NCBI GenBank assembly: GCA_022419385.1
Contig: JAJUBI010000003.1
Coordinates: forward strand, 4,588,001-4,652,000
Source: Paraconiothyrium sp. Pb-2020
Taxonomy: Eukaryota; Ascomycota; Dothideomycetes; Pleosporales; Didymosphaeriaceae
DNA: 64,000 bases
Reading direction: 5' to 3'
This document shows positions 9,665 to 20,463 of this stretch, in pieces. The translations under genes were made by a program, and so were the position numbers. Every line of letters starts with the position of its first letter. Position 1 is the first letter of the stretch. The notes below the pieces were generated by a model. The model was not told where the DNA came from. It saw only the letters and a program-made list of their open reading frames with translations, and did no database searches.

Positions 9665-11754
9665 ATGCCATCCCCGACTGGCGAACCACTCATTGTCCCC
9701 TCATATCCGACATCCTCTTCTATTGACAGCCCTACTTCTCCGCGAAACCCCCATCACCAAGTACAACACCGCCGCTCGTACAGTGGAGCTGCAGTGGAGC
9801 TTCAGAACCTCGGCACAAACGGTCAAAACAAAGCTCAACGAAACCAACGCGCCGAACGTCGTTCCCTCGCATCGTCAGACGCGCCCGAGAGCGCCCTCCT
9901 CCGTACCTCTTCCTTTGCTTCCGACGTCGATTCTTCCTCCGATACCGATCTACAAATGAGCAAGCGCAACGCGAAGTCGCCCAAAGAGCAGAACGGGCGG
10001 GCTAACAGCAGCGCGACCATGAGCAGCAACATCCTCGAACACCGGCGTAGACACGGCTCTATAGATCTTAGTTCGCCCGCTGGCCAGGCAGCCTCCCTGA
10101 TGCAGCGCCCGAGCTTCACCTTGGACGATGCAGTACCAGAGCTAGACAAAGGTGACGAGGGGTCATCCAAAGGGTTCTCCGAGCTATCGAAGAAAGATCA
10201 GCGAAATTTCCTGCTGCTAGTACTGCTGTACTTCTTGCAAGGCATACCCATGGGCCTGGCGATGGGCTCAGTACCATTCCTGCTGAAGAAAGCGGACGCT
10301 TCGTATTCAGCTATCGGGGTCTTCTCACTCGCGGCATACCCATACTCGCTGAAGCTGCTTTGGAGCCCAATCGTGGACGCGGTGTGGTCACCAAAGCTCG
10401 GGCGCAGGAAGAGTTGGATCTTGCCCATTCAGACCGTCTCTGGCTTCTCGATGCTTTGGCTGGGCTCTGTGGTCAATAAGATCATGAACTCTGCTGCGGA
10501 GAAGGATGGTAGTGGAATCTGGAACTTCACATTCTGGTGGTTCGCGTTGGTTTTCCTCTGCGCAACGCAAGACATTGCTGTAGATGGTAAGATTGCCTTT
10601 GGAAAAGCTTCTGAACGAATACTAATATATCTACAGGGTGGGCTTTGACACTTCTTTCTCAAGAGAACCTTCCTTTCGCATCAACGGCGCAAACAGTCGG
10701 TCTTACTGGTGGCCAATTTCTTTCTCACACAGTCTTCCTCGCTTTCAACTCGGTTGATTTTACCAACAAGTGGTTCCGCAGCACGCCTGGTACAACCGGA
10801 CTGATGAACCTGGATAGCTACCTTACGTTCTGGGGATGGGCATATTTGGCCGTGACTTTGGGTCTGGCGGTGATGAAGCGGGAGGAAAGGACTAAAGAGA
10901 GGGAGGGTATCATGGAAGTCTACCAGACCATGTGGGGGATCCTTAAACTCCCGAACATCCAAACCTTCATCGTCATCCATCTTATAGCGAAGATCGGCTT
11001 CCAGACCAACGACGGAGTCACCAGCTTGAAGCTGCTTGCCAAGGGATTCAGCCAGGAAGATCTTGCTCTTACCATTCTTATCGACTTTCCTATTGAGATG
11101 TCGCTTGGTTACTACATTGGAAAATGGTGTCAGACGTATCCACCCATGCACATCTGGTCACTGGCTTTCGTGGGACGCCTGGTTGCGGCCGGATTTGCTC
11201 AATTCGTCGTCTCCATCTTCCCTGCGGGCGGAACGACGACGTGGTATCTGCTCTTGGTCATCTGCGAGCACGTTTTATCCACTTTTATGAACACAGTCAT
11301 GTTTGTTGCGGTCTCCGCTTTCCATGCGAAGATATCCGACCCGGTAATCGGAGGCACCTACATGACTCTACTAGCCACGTAAGCGAACCCACCGCCTTTC
11401 TAGAATTGAGTACCTGACTAACTCTACAACAGTGTTTCCAACCTCGGAGGTACCTTCCCTCGCTACTTCGTGCTTCGCTTTGTCGACTACTTCACCGTGG
11501 CAACGTGCGAGCCGCCTACCAAGGCTCCAGGTGACCTCAAGGGTGACGTTGTAACCCAAGCCTTCTCTTGCGCGCTGGAGGCTGACCGACACCGATGTGA
11601 AGCCGGCGGTGGCACCTGCAATGTGCAGACGGATGGCTACTACGTGATGAACATCATATGCATAATCATCGGGGCGGTGACCTTCTACGGGTACATCAAG
11701 CCAGCGGTGGCGAGGATACAGGCGCTGCCGCTGCGGGCGTGGAGGCTATCATAG
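9665..11754 (+). CDS. acetyl-CoA transporter, SLC33A1/AT-1 family (major facilitator)
   Basis: Exons 9665-10586, 10637-11378 and 11433-11754 (1986 nt, 661 aa); introns begin GTAAGA and GTAAGC, with ACTAAT and CTAAC branch sites. The first roughly 175 residues are Ser-rich and disordered, longer than in animal homologues (about 550 aa). The membrane part starts at FLLLVLLYFLQGIPMGLAMG and continues through SLKLLWSPIVDAVWSPKLGRRKSW, the classic AT-1 loop with the MFS-like Asp/Gly-Arg-Arg-Lys motif, ATQDIAVDGWALTLL, FLSHTVFLAFNS and SDPVIGGTYMTLLATVSNLGG. Family members import acetyl-CoA into the ER/Golgi lumen for acetylation of proteins. A Cys-rich luminal loop (CEPPTK...CALEADRHRC...C) before the last helix also fits. 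Secure family assignment; transport substrate by homology only. Confidence 0.9.
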
Positions 11755-12427
11755 CAAGGCTACAGCGATTGATAAGATAACCCACATCAAGAACCTCGAG
11801 CGCTGTAGTGGGTCGACCGTGTAGTATATACCAGGTAGCCAAATGACGTTTGTAGAATGCAGAATGGCGTTTCGACCAAAGCAGCATGGCGTACCACGTG
11901 TGAGGTGCCGGCGCCATGTCGCGGCGGCCAATCGCTCGATTGCGGCGTGGCCGCAAGTGGGTAAGAGGCTCTTTTTAGGTGCATGCCCTGGCTCGGGACG
12001 TTGATAAAAAGTAATTGAAGGGTCGCGTAAGCGGGCGAGCCTCGAATTCTGCGGCATCAAGTCGGCGGCCGTTATCGGCAAGGCGTGTCGCGAACAGAGG
12101 GTTCTGGAAACACGTTATTCGGAATTACGTAGAGCGAGGGCCCACTTCGGAGTGACGAAGAGGCTCTGTTCTTAGAGCGCGTTGCTTACTTGACGCAGCA
12201 CAGACAGCCGGCGTTGCCAGATCGGAACGGCAGCTTGGGACAAATTATCTGCTGATTTTACATCAGACCCTATTTATCTACCTGTGCTGTCTTGATTGCA
12301 AGCATCCTCCACCCGCTCGTGCACAACGCTTCCAGCTGAGACACCGCTCGTCACTCAAGCTTTGATCGACTGATCGCGCCAACATCGCGCTTCAACATCG
12401 CGCCATCCTACATCGACACCACGCACT
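11755..12427. other. intergenic region
   Basis: Nothing gene-like is visible. It includes the terminator side of the transporter gene and the promoter of the peroxiredoxin; the last 130 bases before 12428 are rich in CATC/ACCAC runs with no ATG, consistent with a 5' UTR. Confidence 0.6.
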
Positions 12428-13336
12428 ATGGCTTTTGCCGCCTACACGCCCAAAGCGCGGGTCCAGAAGCCCGCCCCGCCATTCAGCGGCACCGCTGTCG
12501 TCGATGGCACCTTCGAAGGTACGCTCGCCAATTATGCTTCCAGTGTCACAGCCCTGGCCTTCTACAGCTAGCCGACATTCCACACCATACCACGTCACTG
12601 GCTTGAGGCCCCTCTGACATCCCTTCCAGACCTCTCCCTCACGCAATACACCTCGACCAAGCAATGGCTCGTCCTAGGCTTCGTCCCCATGGCGTGGACC
12701 TTCGTGTGCCCGACCGAGATCATCGCCTTCAGCGAGCGGGCTGCCGACTTCGAAGCACGGAACACAAAGGTCGTTTTCGCATCCACCGACTCCGAGTACA
12801 GTCTGCTCGCGTGGACGAATGCCAGCAGACGCGACGGTGGACTGGGAAAGATTGATATCCCGCTGTTTGCCGACAAGAACCACCAGCTGAGCAAGGATTA
12901 TGGGGTCCTGATTGAGGAGGAGGGTATTGCGCTGCGGGGACTATTTATCATTGATCCGAACGGAATCGTGCGACAGGTGAGTGGATATTCGAGCGAGCTG
13001 TGGATTGGGCTGGAGGAGCTGCGGGAAAGAGACGGCATGCATGAATGGATTTGTCCAACTGCGCGGAGGCACAGAAACAACGCAAGGGTTGAAGAGGAAA
13101 ATTATGGCTAACAATCATTCCAGATCACCATCAACGACCTCCCCGTCGGCCGCTCCGTTGACGAAACCCTTCGCCTCATCGACGCCTTCCAGTTCACCGA
13201 CAAGTACGGCGAAGTCTGCCCCGCCAACTGGAACCCCGGCGACAGCACCATCAAGGCCACGCCCCAGGGCAACAAGGAGTTCACCTCAAAGGCGTACGCA
13301 GACGCCAAGATGGCTGACGCCAACGGTACGAAATAG
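12428..13336 (+). CDS. tsa1: typical 2-Cys peroxiredoxin (Tsa1-like)
   Basis: Exons 12428-12518, 12630-12976 and 13124-13336 give 216 aa, a normal length. Introns (111 and 147 nt) start GTACGC and GTGAGT. It reduces hydrogen peroxide and organic peroxides using thioredoxin. The peroxidatic Cys is in TFVCPTEIIAFS (about residue 57) with Pro and Thr of PxxxTxxC upstream; the resolving Cys is in GEVCPANW (about residue 178). The GGLG element is present (DGGLGKIDIPLFAD), but the C terminus (AYADAKMADANGTK) lacks the usual Tyr-Phe pair. Since GGLG plus YF marks peroxide-sensitive enzymes, this one may resist overoxidation (inference). No targeting sequence: probably cytosolic. The Met chosen gives the standard N terminus (RVQKPAPPFSGTAVVDG). 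Confidence 0.9.
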
Positions 13337-15292
13337 ATTCTTACCTTTGGGAAGGACCGCCCTGAGGAGATGACATTAGGCAGGGTAGTCCCGGTTGAGG
13401 CTTGAGTACGCTGCGATCTGCATTGCATAGGGGGAGTTATACCTTCTACGAGGCTCTACGAGGACGGTGCATGGGGACGGGAGGGACCGCGGAGAGCCTG
13501 GTTATGGCGCTGTAATAGACTGGTGTGCCTTTTTATTGTTTTTGGGCATGGCTTGCGAAGTCTTTCTGACGGAGCGTGTGCCTGCATGCTTCTGCTCCAT
13601 ACCCTGTCCTCCTCTCCACACATTGTAACCTATTAGTAGAATGAAATATCAAAATCCTGTATATGCTATAACATGGCTCGTCGTCCTTGCCTAAAGCACT
13701 ATTGTAAGGCACCTTCCGACCTCGGTGGCTCTTGCCTTCCCACTTTGCGCTAGACCCACGTAGTGCTTTCAACCGCCCAGCCTCCATCGCTCCTACAATC
13801 ACTTCCTTCAGCAAATATGTGCCATTATTAGCAGTGCGCATCCACCTCTCGTTTCAATCGGTGGAATGATGTAACACGCAAGAACGATGGCGTCTGCAGG
13901 TACGCGACTCAATCCTGTACTCAGGAACAGCAAATATCACGGCAAGAATATGCCTTACCTTAGGCCCTAGGCCGTATCGCAAGCGCCAGGGTCACGGGAA
14001 CATGGGAGGAATCGGTTCATCGGATCAGAAGTGCTTATGTGAGGCCACGAGAAAGAACGCAATTACGCGAGTCAAGACGACACCCTCGAGCACGGTGGAC
14101 GTCATTGGGATAACACAGGGTCTTATTTTTGGCCCCAAAACCCTGCACGCAACAATGGACGCGACCATATGAGCGAGTGATTGGTGGGGCCCAAACGGCT
14201 GAGGTGAGACCACGGTTCCTGCCGTCCATTGAAGGCCCAGTGCACCGTTCGAAGGATGCAATTCTCCGAATTTTTACCACACCACCGGACGCACCCCATG
14301 GTTCACAATGGGCCGACTCTTGCGTCGAGCTTTCTCCACTCCGTGGTTGGAAATAGTTGCGTTTGAGGTACGCTACATGTGCATATGTCCCGTCAAACCA
14401 TCGTTAATAACGCTACGGTCCCCACTACTAAAATAGTAGCAATGTGGATGGTTCAACGGGCGCGCTGATCTTCGAGATAGCTTTCGCAACTAAGCAGACC
14501 AGGTCGGAACCTTCGGCTCTTAAGATCGAGGGCTCGATTCGCTCTTTCATCTCACACTTCGATTATCAGTCCGTCCCGGATGTCATCTCAGAAGCCTACT
14601 TGCAGCTCGTCGGTCCGGTCGCTCTGTCACGGCAAATTCGAGATCCGAACATTGACTTTCGGCCCCTATCTCTACCATGGTCCTGGCCATGGGTGCATGG
14701 CTATATTACCCGGCCTCAGGCAGGGGCTCAAACTCGTGACTGCAAGCTGGGAACATCACGGATTAACAACAGAACCCAGCCCCTGCATTGCATTATCTAT
14801 GGAGGCATCAGAAGCGACGCAGACCCAGCGAAGAAGCGGAAGACTATGCGGGATGGGGCGAAAATAACCTTAAAGGAACCACACTCGGTTCGTCTTACAT
14901 ATGGCGATACCTTCTATCTCATCTATGCGTGGTTGCCTGCTGCACCTACGCGCCTTTGACCCCAGGTATATTTGGCGGGCCAATGGGCGGCCTCGGGATA
15001 GACGAAGATCCCGTTGCATGCGGACGGAGGCAGGAACGAGATTAGGCTAGACCAGCCCTACTGCAGCCCACGTTGACTGCAGCTGAAAATTGCTTCGACG
15101 AAACAAATCTTGCCCAGCCAACAACCATGGAGATTCCCAGCATAGCGCAAACGCGATGCTTACTACATGTAGGATATGGAACTGGGGTCTGGAATATACT
15201 GCACCTTCGAGAGGGGCATATATGATCGTCGCGAGAGTCGTGTTGAACAGTGTCGAAACACGTAAGAGCTTTGAACACTTCTTGCCTACCCA
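13337..15292. other. long intergenic region without a supported gene
   Basis: About 2 kb. The longest ORF (14444-14959, plus, 171 codons) has no recognisable motif and an unremarkable composition; I treat it as chance. No repeat longer than about 15 bp was noticed. It includes the promoter of the membrane-protein gene at 15293. Confidence 0.55.
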
Positions 15293-17520
15293 ATGGCTTC
15301 ACCAGCCGACGTCTCGTACGCCGACGTTTTCATCGGCTCCTGGAAAGATCAATCCAAGGGTACGATCCAGGGCACCAACATCACTATCTCCTCTAAAAAT
15401 GGCGTCATTCTCGTTGCCTTCCTCGCTCTCTTCGTTCAGTTCGCGGGTCAGCATCTTTGGGGCATCGCTGCCTTCATCTGGTACCAGCTTCGGCTTTCTG
15501 GGAGGCAAAAGTACAATGCCGCTTTGAGGTATCAGCAGGATATGTCCATTAGAAACAATGGATCTCCTGGCCAGACACTGTGGACTCTGACACGCATTGC
15601 ATGGGCGTGGCGACATGCCAAGGGTTACAAGAAAGAGAAGAAGGCGTGGTGGAGAGTGAGCGGGTTGCCGATCTTTGTGCCGTTTCTGTTCATGGTGTTG
15701 TTGACCGCAACGGGTATTTTGTCTTCCAACATCATGGAGACAAGTCAGGTAGATGTTCTACTGAGGGGAGATGGTAAGTTTTCTCAAAAAGAAGCAGTAG
15801 ACAAAGTGTCTGCAAGAAGTACGTAGTTGACAAAAGCAGATTGTGGGATCTGGGAAGTGCCAGATGCAGAGACAGTCAAAGCCAGCGATAACGAGTTCAT
15901 GATCGAGAATACCAAATACATCGGTGGCGTCACTGAGTTCGGTCGCATCTACGCCCGTGCCTGCTACAACACCACCGGAGAGACCAGTTCACCTATGTGC
16001 GAGGCCTTCACGACGAAAGCCATTCCTTACACCTCTTACATGAATGCGTCATGCCCATTCGACAATCAGACGTGCATCTACGGCAATGAGAATCTACAGA
16101 TGGACACCGGCAACATGGACACCAACGACGTCCTTGGAATCAATACTCACAAAGACAATGTCCACTTTCGTAAAGTTACCACGTGTGCACCTTTGCAACC
16201 TGATCTGTGGACAACAAGGGAGAACACTACTGGTCCGATGGGTGAGGATGAATACACCATCAAGTGGAACTGGGGCACGATTCCCTGGTACAACAACACA
16301 GACTATGTGGCAGAAGCAGTTAGTGATAACACTAACCGCCTATCTCAGGGCTTTACGGGCTACTCAATGGTGTATGTGTTTCTCTGTTCATGATATCTCG
16401 GACCTCCAACCTACTGACACTGCGATCTAGCACCCAGAGATACTACCGCCTCGACTCACGTCTACCATTTCCAAGCTCTTCATCATACATACCGCGTAAA
16501 GAATTCAACACGACAGATGGAGACATCTACATGATGTTTCTCGCTGCACATGCAGTCAACTTCGCAAAACCTATCGACGACCCCTGGTTTTCGGCGCACC
16601 GTCCAAACCCCGGACCAGTAAATCGCACCTACTATTTCAGTGATCACCTTCTCTCGCCGCTGGGCTGTGTCGAACAGTTTCAGTTCTGCAACCCCAAGAA
16701 AGGAGATGTAGAAGGAGCATGTACTTCCCTCGCAGGCATTGTTCCCGCAACCGCAGCTGCGAAATTCGACCTCGATTTGTCACCCATGCAGTCTGCTATC
16801 GTCGACCTGCTCATCAACGCCGTATACGCCAACAATGCCATCATACTGCAGCCAATCCAGCTTCTGGCAGACGACACGAGCAACGATGGCGTACAAATGC
16901 CGTTGCCCCGGAACCAGTGGGTCATCGAGCTCCAAGACATGCACAATCGCGTTCTCACCGAGATACAACGTATCATCGTGGACTATGCCCGCGGCCCTTC
17001 GTCCAAAGCCGCGAAGCAGTTCCTCGTTGTGCCGGACAACAACTACCGGAACTTGTGCTCAATGATCAGGGCAAAGACAAGCGGGCAATTCAGCTCTATC
17101 AACACCTACGGGCTCGCGTTGACAGTTGGTCTGGGCACACTGATCATCCTCGCGAACGTCTTCTTGGAAAGCATCACCCGCTGCTTCCAGCGGCGCAGGA
17201 AGGCGGCGCATCGAGGCGTGGATGCTTGGGTTGAAGACGGACTGTTGCAGGTTCACAAGAATACCCTAACCCTGGCTGAGCCGGAGGAGTGGCAGAATGC
17301 TGATGGTCCAGTGCCGATCACCCAGCATTGGTGTTCGTTGACGAGAGAGGGTGTTTCGCCCGGCTCAGCGGTAGTAGAAAAGAGGGACGCAGAGCAGCAG
17401 AAGCGTCCTTCGATACACGTGGAGGATGTCGATGCCGTGAAGAGAGTGGATACAGATGAGACTCTGGCGCTTGATAGTCCTGCGCAGGCGGGATGGAAGG
17501 ATGGAGATGAGCGGAAGTGA
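15293..17520 (+). CDS. membrane glycoprotein of unknown function, 700 aa
   Basis: Exons 15293-15773, 15840-16371 and 16431-17520 (2103 nt). Introns start GTAAGT and GTATGT and end CAG and TAG. Three clear membrane segments: about residues 37-60 (VILVAFLALFVQFAGQ), 124-145 (IFVPFLFMVLLTATGIL) and near 605-625 (YGLALTVGLGTLIILANVFL). Between the second and third lies a large domain with many Cys and N-glycosylation sequons (NTT, NAS, NQT, NTT), so it is probably outside the cytosol. The C-terminal tail, about 90 residues, is charged and cytosolic in this model. Proteins with this outline are widespread in filamentous ascomycetes, but I know no function. A receptor or wall-linked role is speculation. 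Confidence 0.8.
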
Positions 17521-18419
17521 GATTAACATAAGCGCGCTGTGTTGTTCCTCGGCTCTAGTTCCAAGCTGGGACTGCGCGGCGCTGTATGCACGATGTAAAG
17601 ATGGGTAACGAATTGTATGCATTTATGTATAACCGTCCAAAATCGGATTTCAAGGCGCCGTCCAGCGCTTTCAAAATGTCTACTCGTTGCCTTTTGCCAC
17701 GGGTTCATCGCCCTGACATGTCGCCCTCGACCTCTTTCGCGGTGGATATTCATGCGACGTATTTATGTACATCTTCTCTGAATGGGTATTGCATGTGTAG
17801 TTCGCAATGTCCGTGTCGATACTATGTGGCAAGATTGTCCACTAATCTTATATAGCTGGTGTCAACAGTATTATGCTTCTTGATATCATCAGGGTGGACT
17901 ACACGACGTTTAGTCCCGTAGTGTGCATAGAGATAGAGGTCATGGTCGAGGTCAGGGTCTAGATACCGTTTGTGGAGGAGGTTACATGTCTTTTGTGCCC
18001 TTTGCGCCAGTGAATCTGGGTGTAGTCCGGTGTTTTGCTTGTCCACCAAGGTACGAGGCTGTATGCTGGACCGGGGACGAAGATGCGATGATTGGCATGT
18101 CGGATATGTTGTGAAGGATATGATGGGCTGGTAGTATGCTAGCGGGGGTTTGTGAATTGCAAATGGAAGGTTGGGGGGCGCGCAGATGAGGAGAGTATTG
18201 TGCAGGTGGTCTAGAAAGACAGGGGGGGTCGCCTATTACGGTTAAACGCGATCACAGGTTTCTATATCTGAACTCCTACCCCTGGTTCTAAAGGGCTGAT
18301 GACAAAAGCTTGCTTACAAGATTACATCCTGGTTAATACTCATGAAGGCCGTATTGGAAGACTATCACTCATAAACGCCATTCTGAAAGATTTATACTCA
18401 TAAACGCCAGGTTGAACGT
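17521..18419. other. intergenic region between convergent genes
   Basis: Both flanking genes end here (plus gene at 17520, minus gene at 18420), so it should hold two 3' UTRs. No coding signal. A three-copy, 29-bp imperfect tandem repeat abuts the tannase-family stop codon (18338-18420). Confidence 0.6.
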
Positions 18420-18420
18420 T
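18338..18420. repeat. 29-bp imperfect tandem repeat, three copies
   Basis: Units start at 18338, 18367 and 18396 and share ACTCATRAA followed by GCC. Units two and three are identical over their first 14 bases (ACTCATAAACGCCA). The third runs to the last base of the minus-strand esterase, so the array lies in its presumed 3' UTR. Confidence 0.7.
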
Positions 18421-20027
18421 CACAGCTCGTCCCTAAACGTCTTTCCGGATTTCGGTACCTCTTCTTCGTCACTACTCACACAGCCCCAGCTGCTTGCCTT
18501 GTTCACGTCTCCAGTGCCCAGGTACTTCGGTGTTCTGGGGTAACGACATAAATTTCGTGTCACAAGTTCGCCTGCTTCGTTCCGGGTCTCTGCTGCGAGC
18601 GTATCTGGCGCTTCGCCCTTCTCCACCCAATCTCGTAGTGTCTCGAGTGGATCTTTCGGCACTGCACCATCACCGAATCCACAGTGCTTTACACCTGGAG
18701 CGAGGAACAACCTGTAAAACTCATCCACAGCCTTTGCCCCTCCTAGCTCCCTTTCAACGCGCTGGCGATATTTGTTGGTGGTTTTATGAGGGATAATGTC
18801 GTCAATGGTGCCGTGCCAGCTGAGCAACTTCGCGCCTGCATCGCGGAAAGCGGAAAGATCTGGGTTATCACCGTCCATGATCCAACCATACTCCTCGTCT
18901 GTTTGCGCCCAAAGAGACCAAAATTCGGTTGGTGTTAATTTGGTAACATTGTACTTGTCTGACTTCCTCAGAAGAATAGTTCGAGCAAAAACGTCGAGAC
19001 CAGGGTCGTTCAAGGTACGAGTACCGTCAGGATTAGTTGTGGCATTCACAAATGTGCTGAGAGATGTCCCATAGGTAAGACTGGGGAAGACGTTCGAGCC
19101 GTATGGTGTGGTCGGGCCCTCATGAACCTTGCGCACAACATCTGCAACCGCTTCTGTGACCTCGATCTCGATGCTGGAGCATTCTAGCTTCTGCCCAACA
19201 AGCGAGCGTGGATCGAACGTGCAAGTCTCGGGGTTTCCGATGACTCCGTCTTTGGCTCCGTCCAGAATGTCGCATTCTTCAAGGGCTTTCGCGGCGAACC
19301 AGTTAAACTCACAATTGCTGACCACTGTTCCCGTCTCCTTCATGACGAGGTTTGGCCAGAGGAAAGACATTGTGAGCGCCGGGAATCTCAAAGCAGGTGC
19401 AGCAGCTAATACGCCGTCGAGCATATCCGGATATCTCTGCGCAATAGCATAGCCTTGCCTTCCACCCTGCGAGCATCCGTTCCAGTACGAGTAGCGAGGC
19501 TTTTGACGATAATACTGCTCCGTAAGGCTCTTGCCGACATGGATCATATCTGCTAGGCTTCGCGTTCCGAAGTTCTGAAGAAGATCCCAATTGACGCTCT
19601 TATCCTCATTCAGTGTCCAGTCCGCACTGAAATAATCAACTGAGTGTCCGCCGTCTGTGGATGATGCGGCATAGCCGGTTGCGATTGCTGGCCCGAGCGA
19701 GAGGTCGAGCATGCCCGTTGCCCAGCCACCCCCACCTGTCGCTTGGAAACGATCATTCCAGAGTCCTCGTGTAAGTGGAAGCCATGTTTTTACCAGAACT
19801 TTATCGTTGGCTCCTGGGTGGGTGAGGTAAATCTGCACGTCGCAGAAGTTGAGGTCGGACACCGGCTCAAGAAGCCCAGGAACAGCGGGTATGTCAATAT
19901 TTCGCCTCTCTTCTGCTTTTATGGAGAGAACTTCAGCACCTGGAACGACTGGGTTTGTAAAGGACGATGCTTCGCAAGGTACGGTCTTCGGGTTGTCGTT
20001 CGGTTGTGTTTTGTTGCGGCTGCACAT
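18420..20027 (-). CDS. tannase / feruloyl esterase family hydrolase
   Basis: Single-exon frame of 535 aa, close to the usual 500-580 of the family. It hydrolyses ester bonds of tannins or feruloylated polysaccharides; which one cannot be read here. The serine nucleophile sits in YWNGCSQGGRQG (about residue 186), the Asp in SWHGTIDDIIPH and the His in PGVKHCGFGDG. Cys directly beside Ser and His (CS...D...HC) is the disulphide-linked triad arrangement typical of fungal tannase-family enzymes. The Met at 20027 has no signal peptide although the family is secreted; an ATG 29 nt upstream (20056) opens a signal-like MVLPYLLLQLCAAA in another frame (see findings). A TATAAAA lies at 20145-20151. Family secure, start uncertain. 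Confidence 0.85.
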   Translation of the reverse strand: MCSRNKTQPNDNPKTVPCEASSFTNPVVPGAEVLSIKAEERRNIDIPAVPGLLEPVSDLNFCDVQIYLTHPGANDKVLVKTWLPLTRGLWNDRFQATGGGGWATGMLDLSLGPAIATGYAASSTDGGHSVDYFSADWTLNEDKSVNWDLLQNFGTRSLADMIHVGKSLTEQYYRQKPRYSYWNGCSQGGRQGYAIAQRYPDMLDGVLAAAPALRFPALTMSFLWPNLVMKETGTVVSNCEFNWFAAKALEECDILDGAKDGVIGNPETCTFDPRSLVGQKLECSSIEIEVTEAVADVVRKVHEGPTTPYGSNVFPSLTYGTSLSTFVNATTNPDGTRTLNDPGLDVFARTILLRKSDKYNVTKLTPTEFWSLWAQTDEEYGWIMDGDNPDLSAFRDAGAKLLSWHGTIDDIIPHKTTNKYRQRVERELGGAKAVDEFYRLFLAPGVKHCGFGDGAVPKDPLETLRDWVEKGEAPDTLAAETRNEAGELVTRNLCRYPRTPKYLGTGDVNKASSWGCVSSDEEEVPKSGKTFRDEL

Positions 20028-20144
20028 AGTTGGAGAAGTAGGTAAGGTAAAACCATTCTGAAAGCGGGGAATCCGGGTTCACTTTGGGTTCTGGAACTCA
20101 TCAGCCGCGTGCTTGTGGTCAGATCGGTCTGTGATGCTTCCTTG

Positions 20145-20151
20145 TTTTATA
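20145..20151 (-). promoter_or_regulatory. TATA box candidate for the tannase-family gene
   Basis: TATAAAA on the minus strand (context CCTTATAAAACAAGG), about 90 nt upstream of the ATG at 20056 and about 120 nt upstream of the one at 20027, a usual distance for an inducible secreted-enzyme gene. Confidence 0.4.
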
Positions 20152-20463
20152 AGGAGGAGCCACCAGACACGCTAGTCTGTATTCCGATGAAACAGTGTAA
20201 CATACTAGCGCGGATGGCTCATACTTAATCATGACCGCAGCCTTTCATGTACACCCACACTCATGCGAACTCATAATTACTGCTGCGCCACAAATTATTC
20301 TCACCGCAACTTGGTTTACCCTCCCATCATGATGTCAGATGCTCAACAAATCCACCATAGTGCCTCTTCGGCCAAACTTGTCACGAAGGCCTACCCCGCA
20401 TCTTGAGTGTCGCAACGTACATATAGTATCACATCGAACTCTGCAGCGCAAGACTATATCTTG

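Noticed and set aside
14444..14959. 171-codon ORF on the plus strand
   Set aside because: No motif, no homology signal I recognise and overlapping ORFs of equal quality; probably chance.
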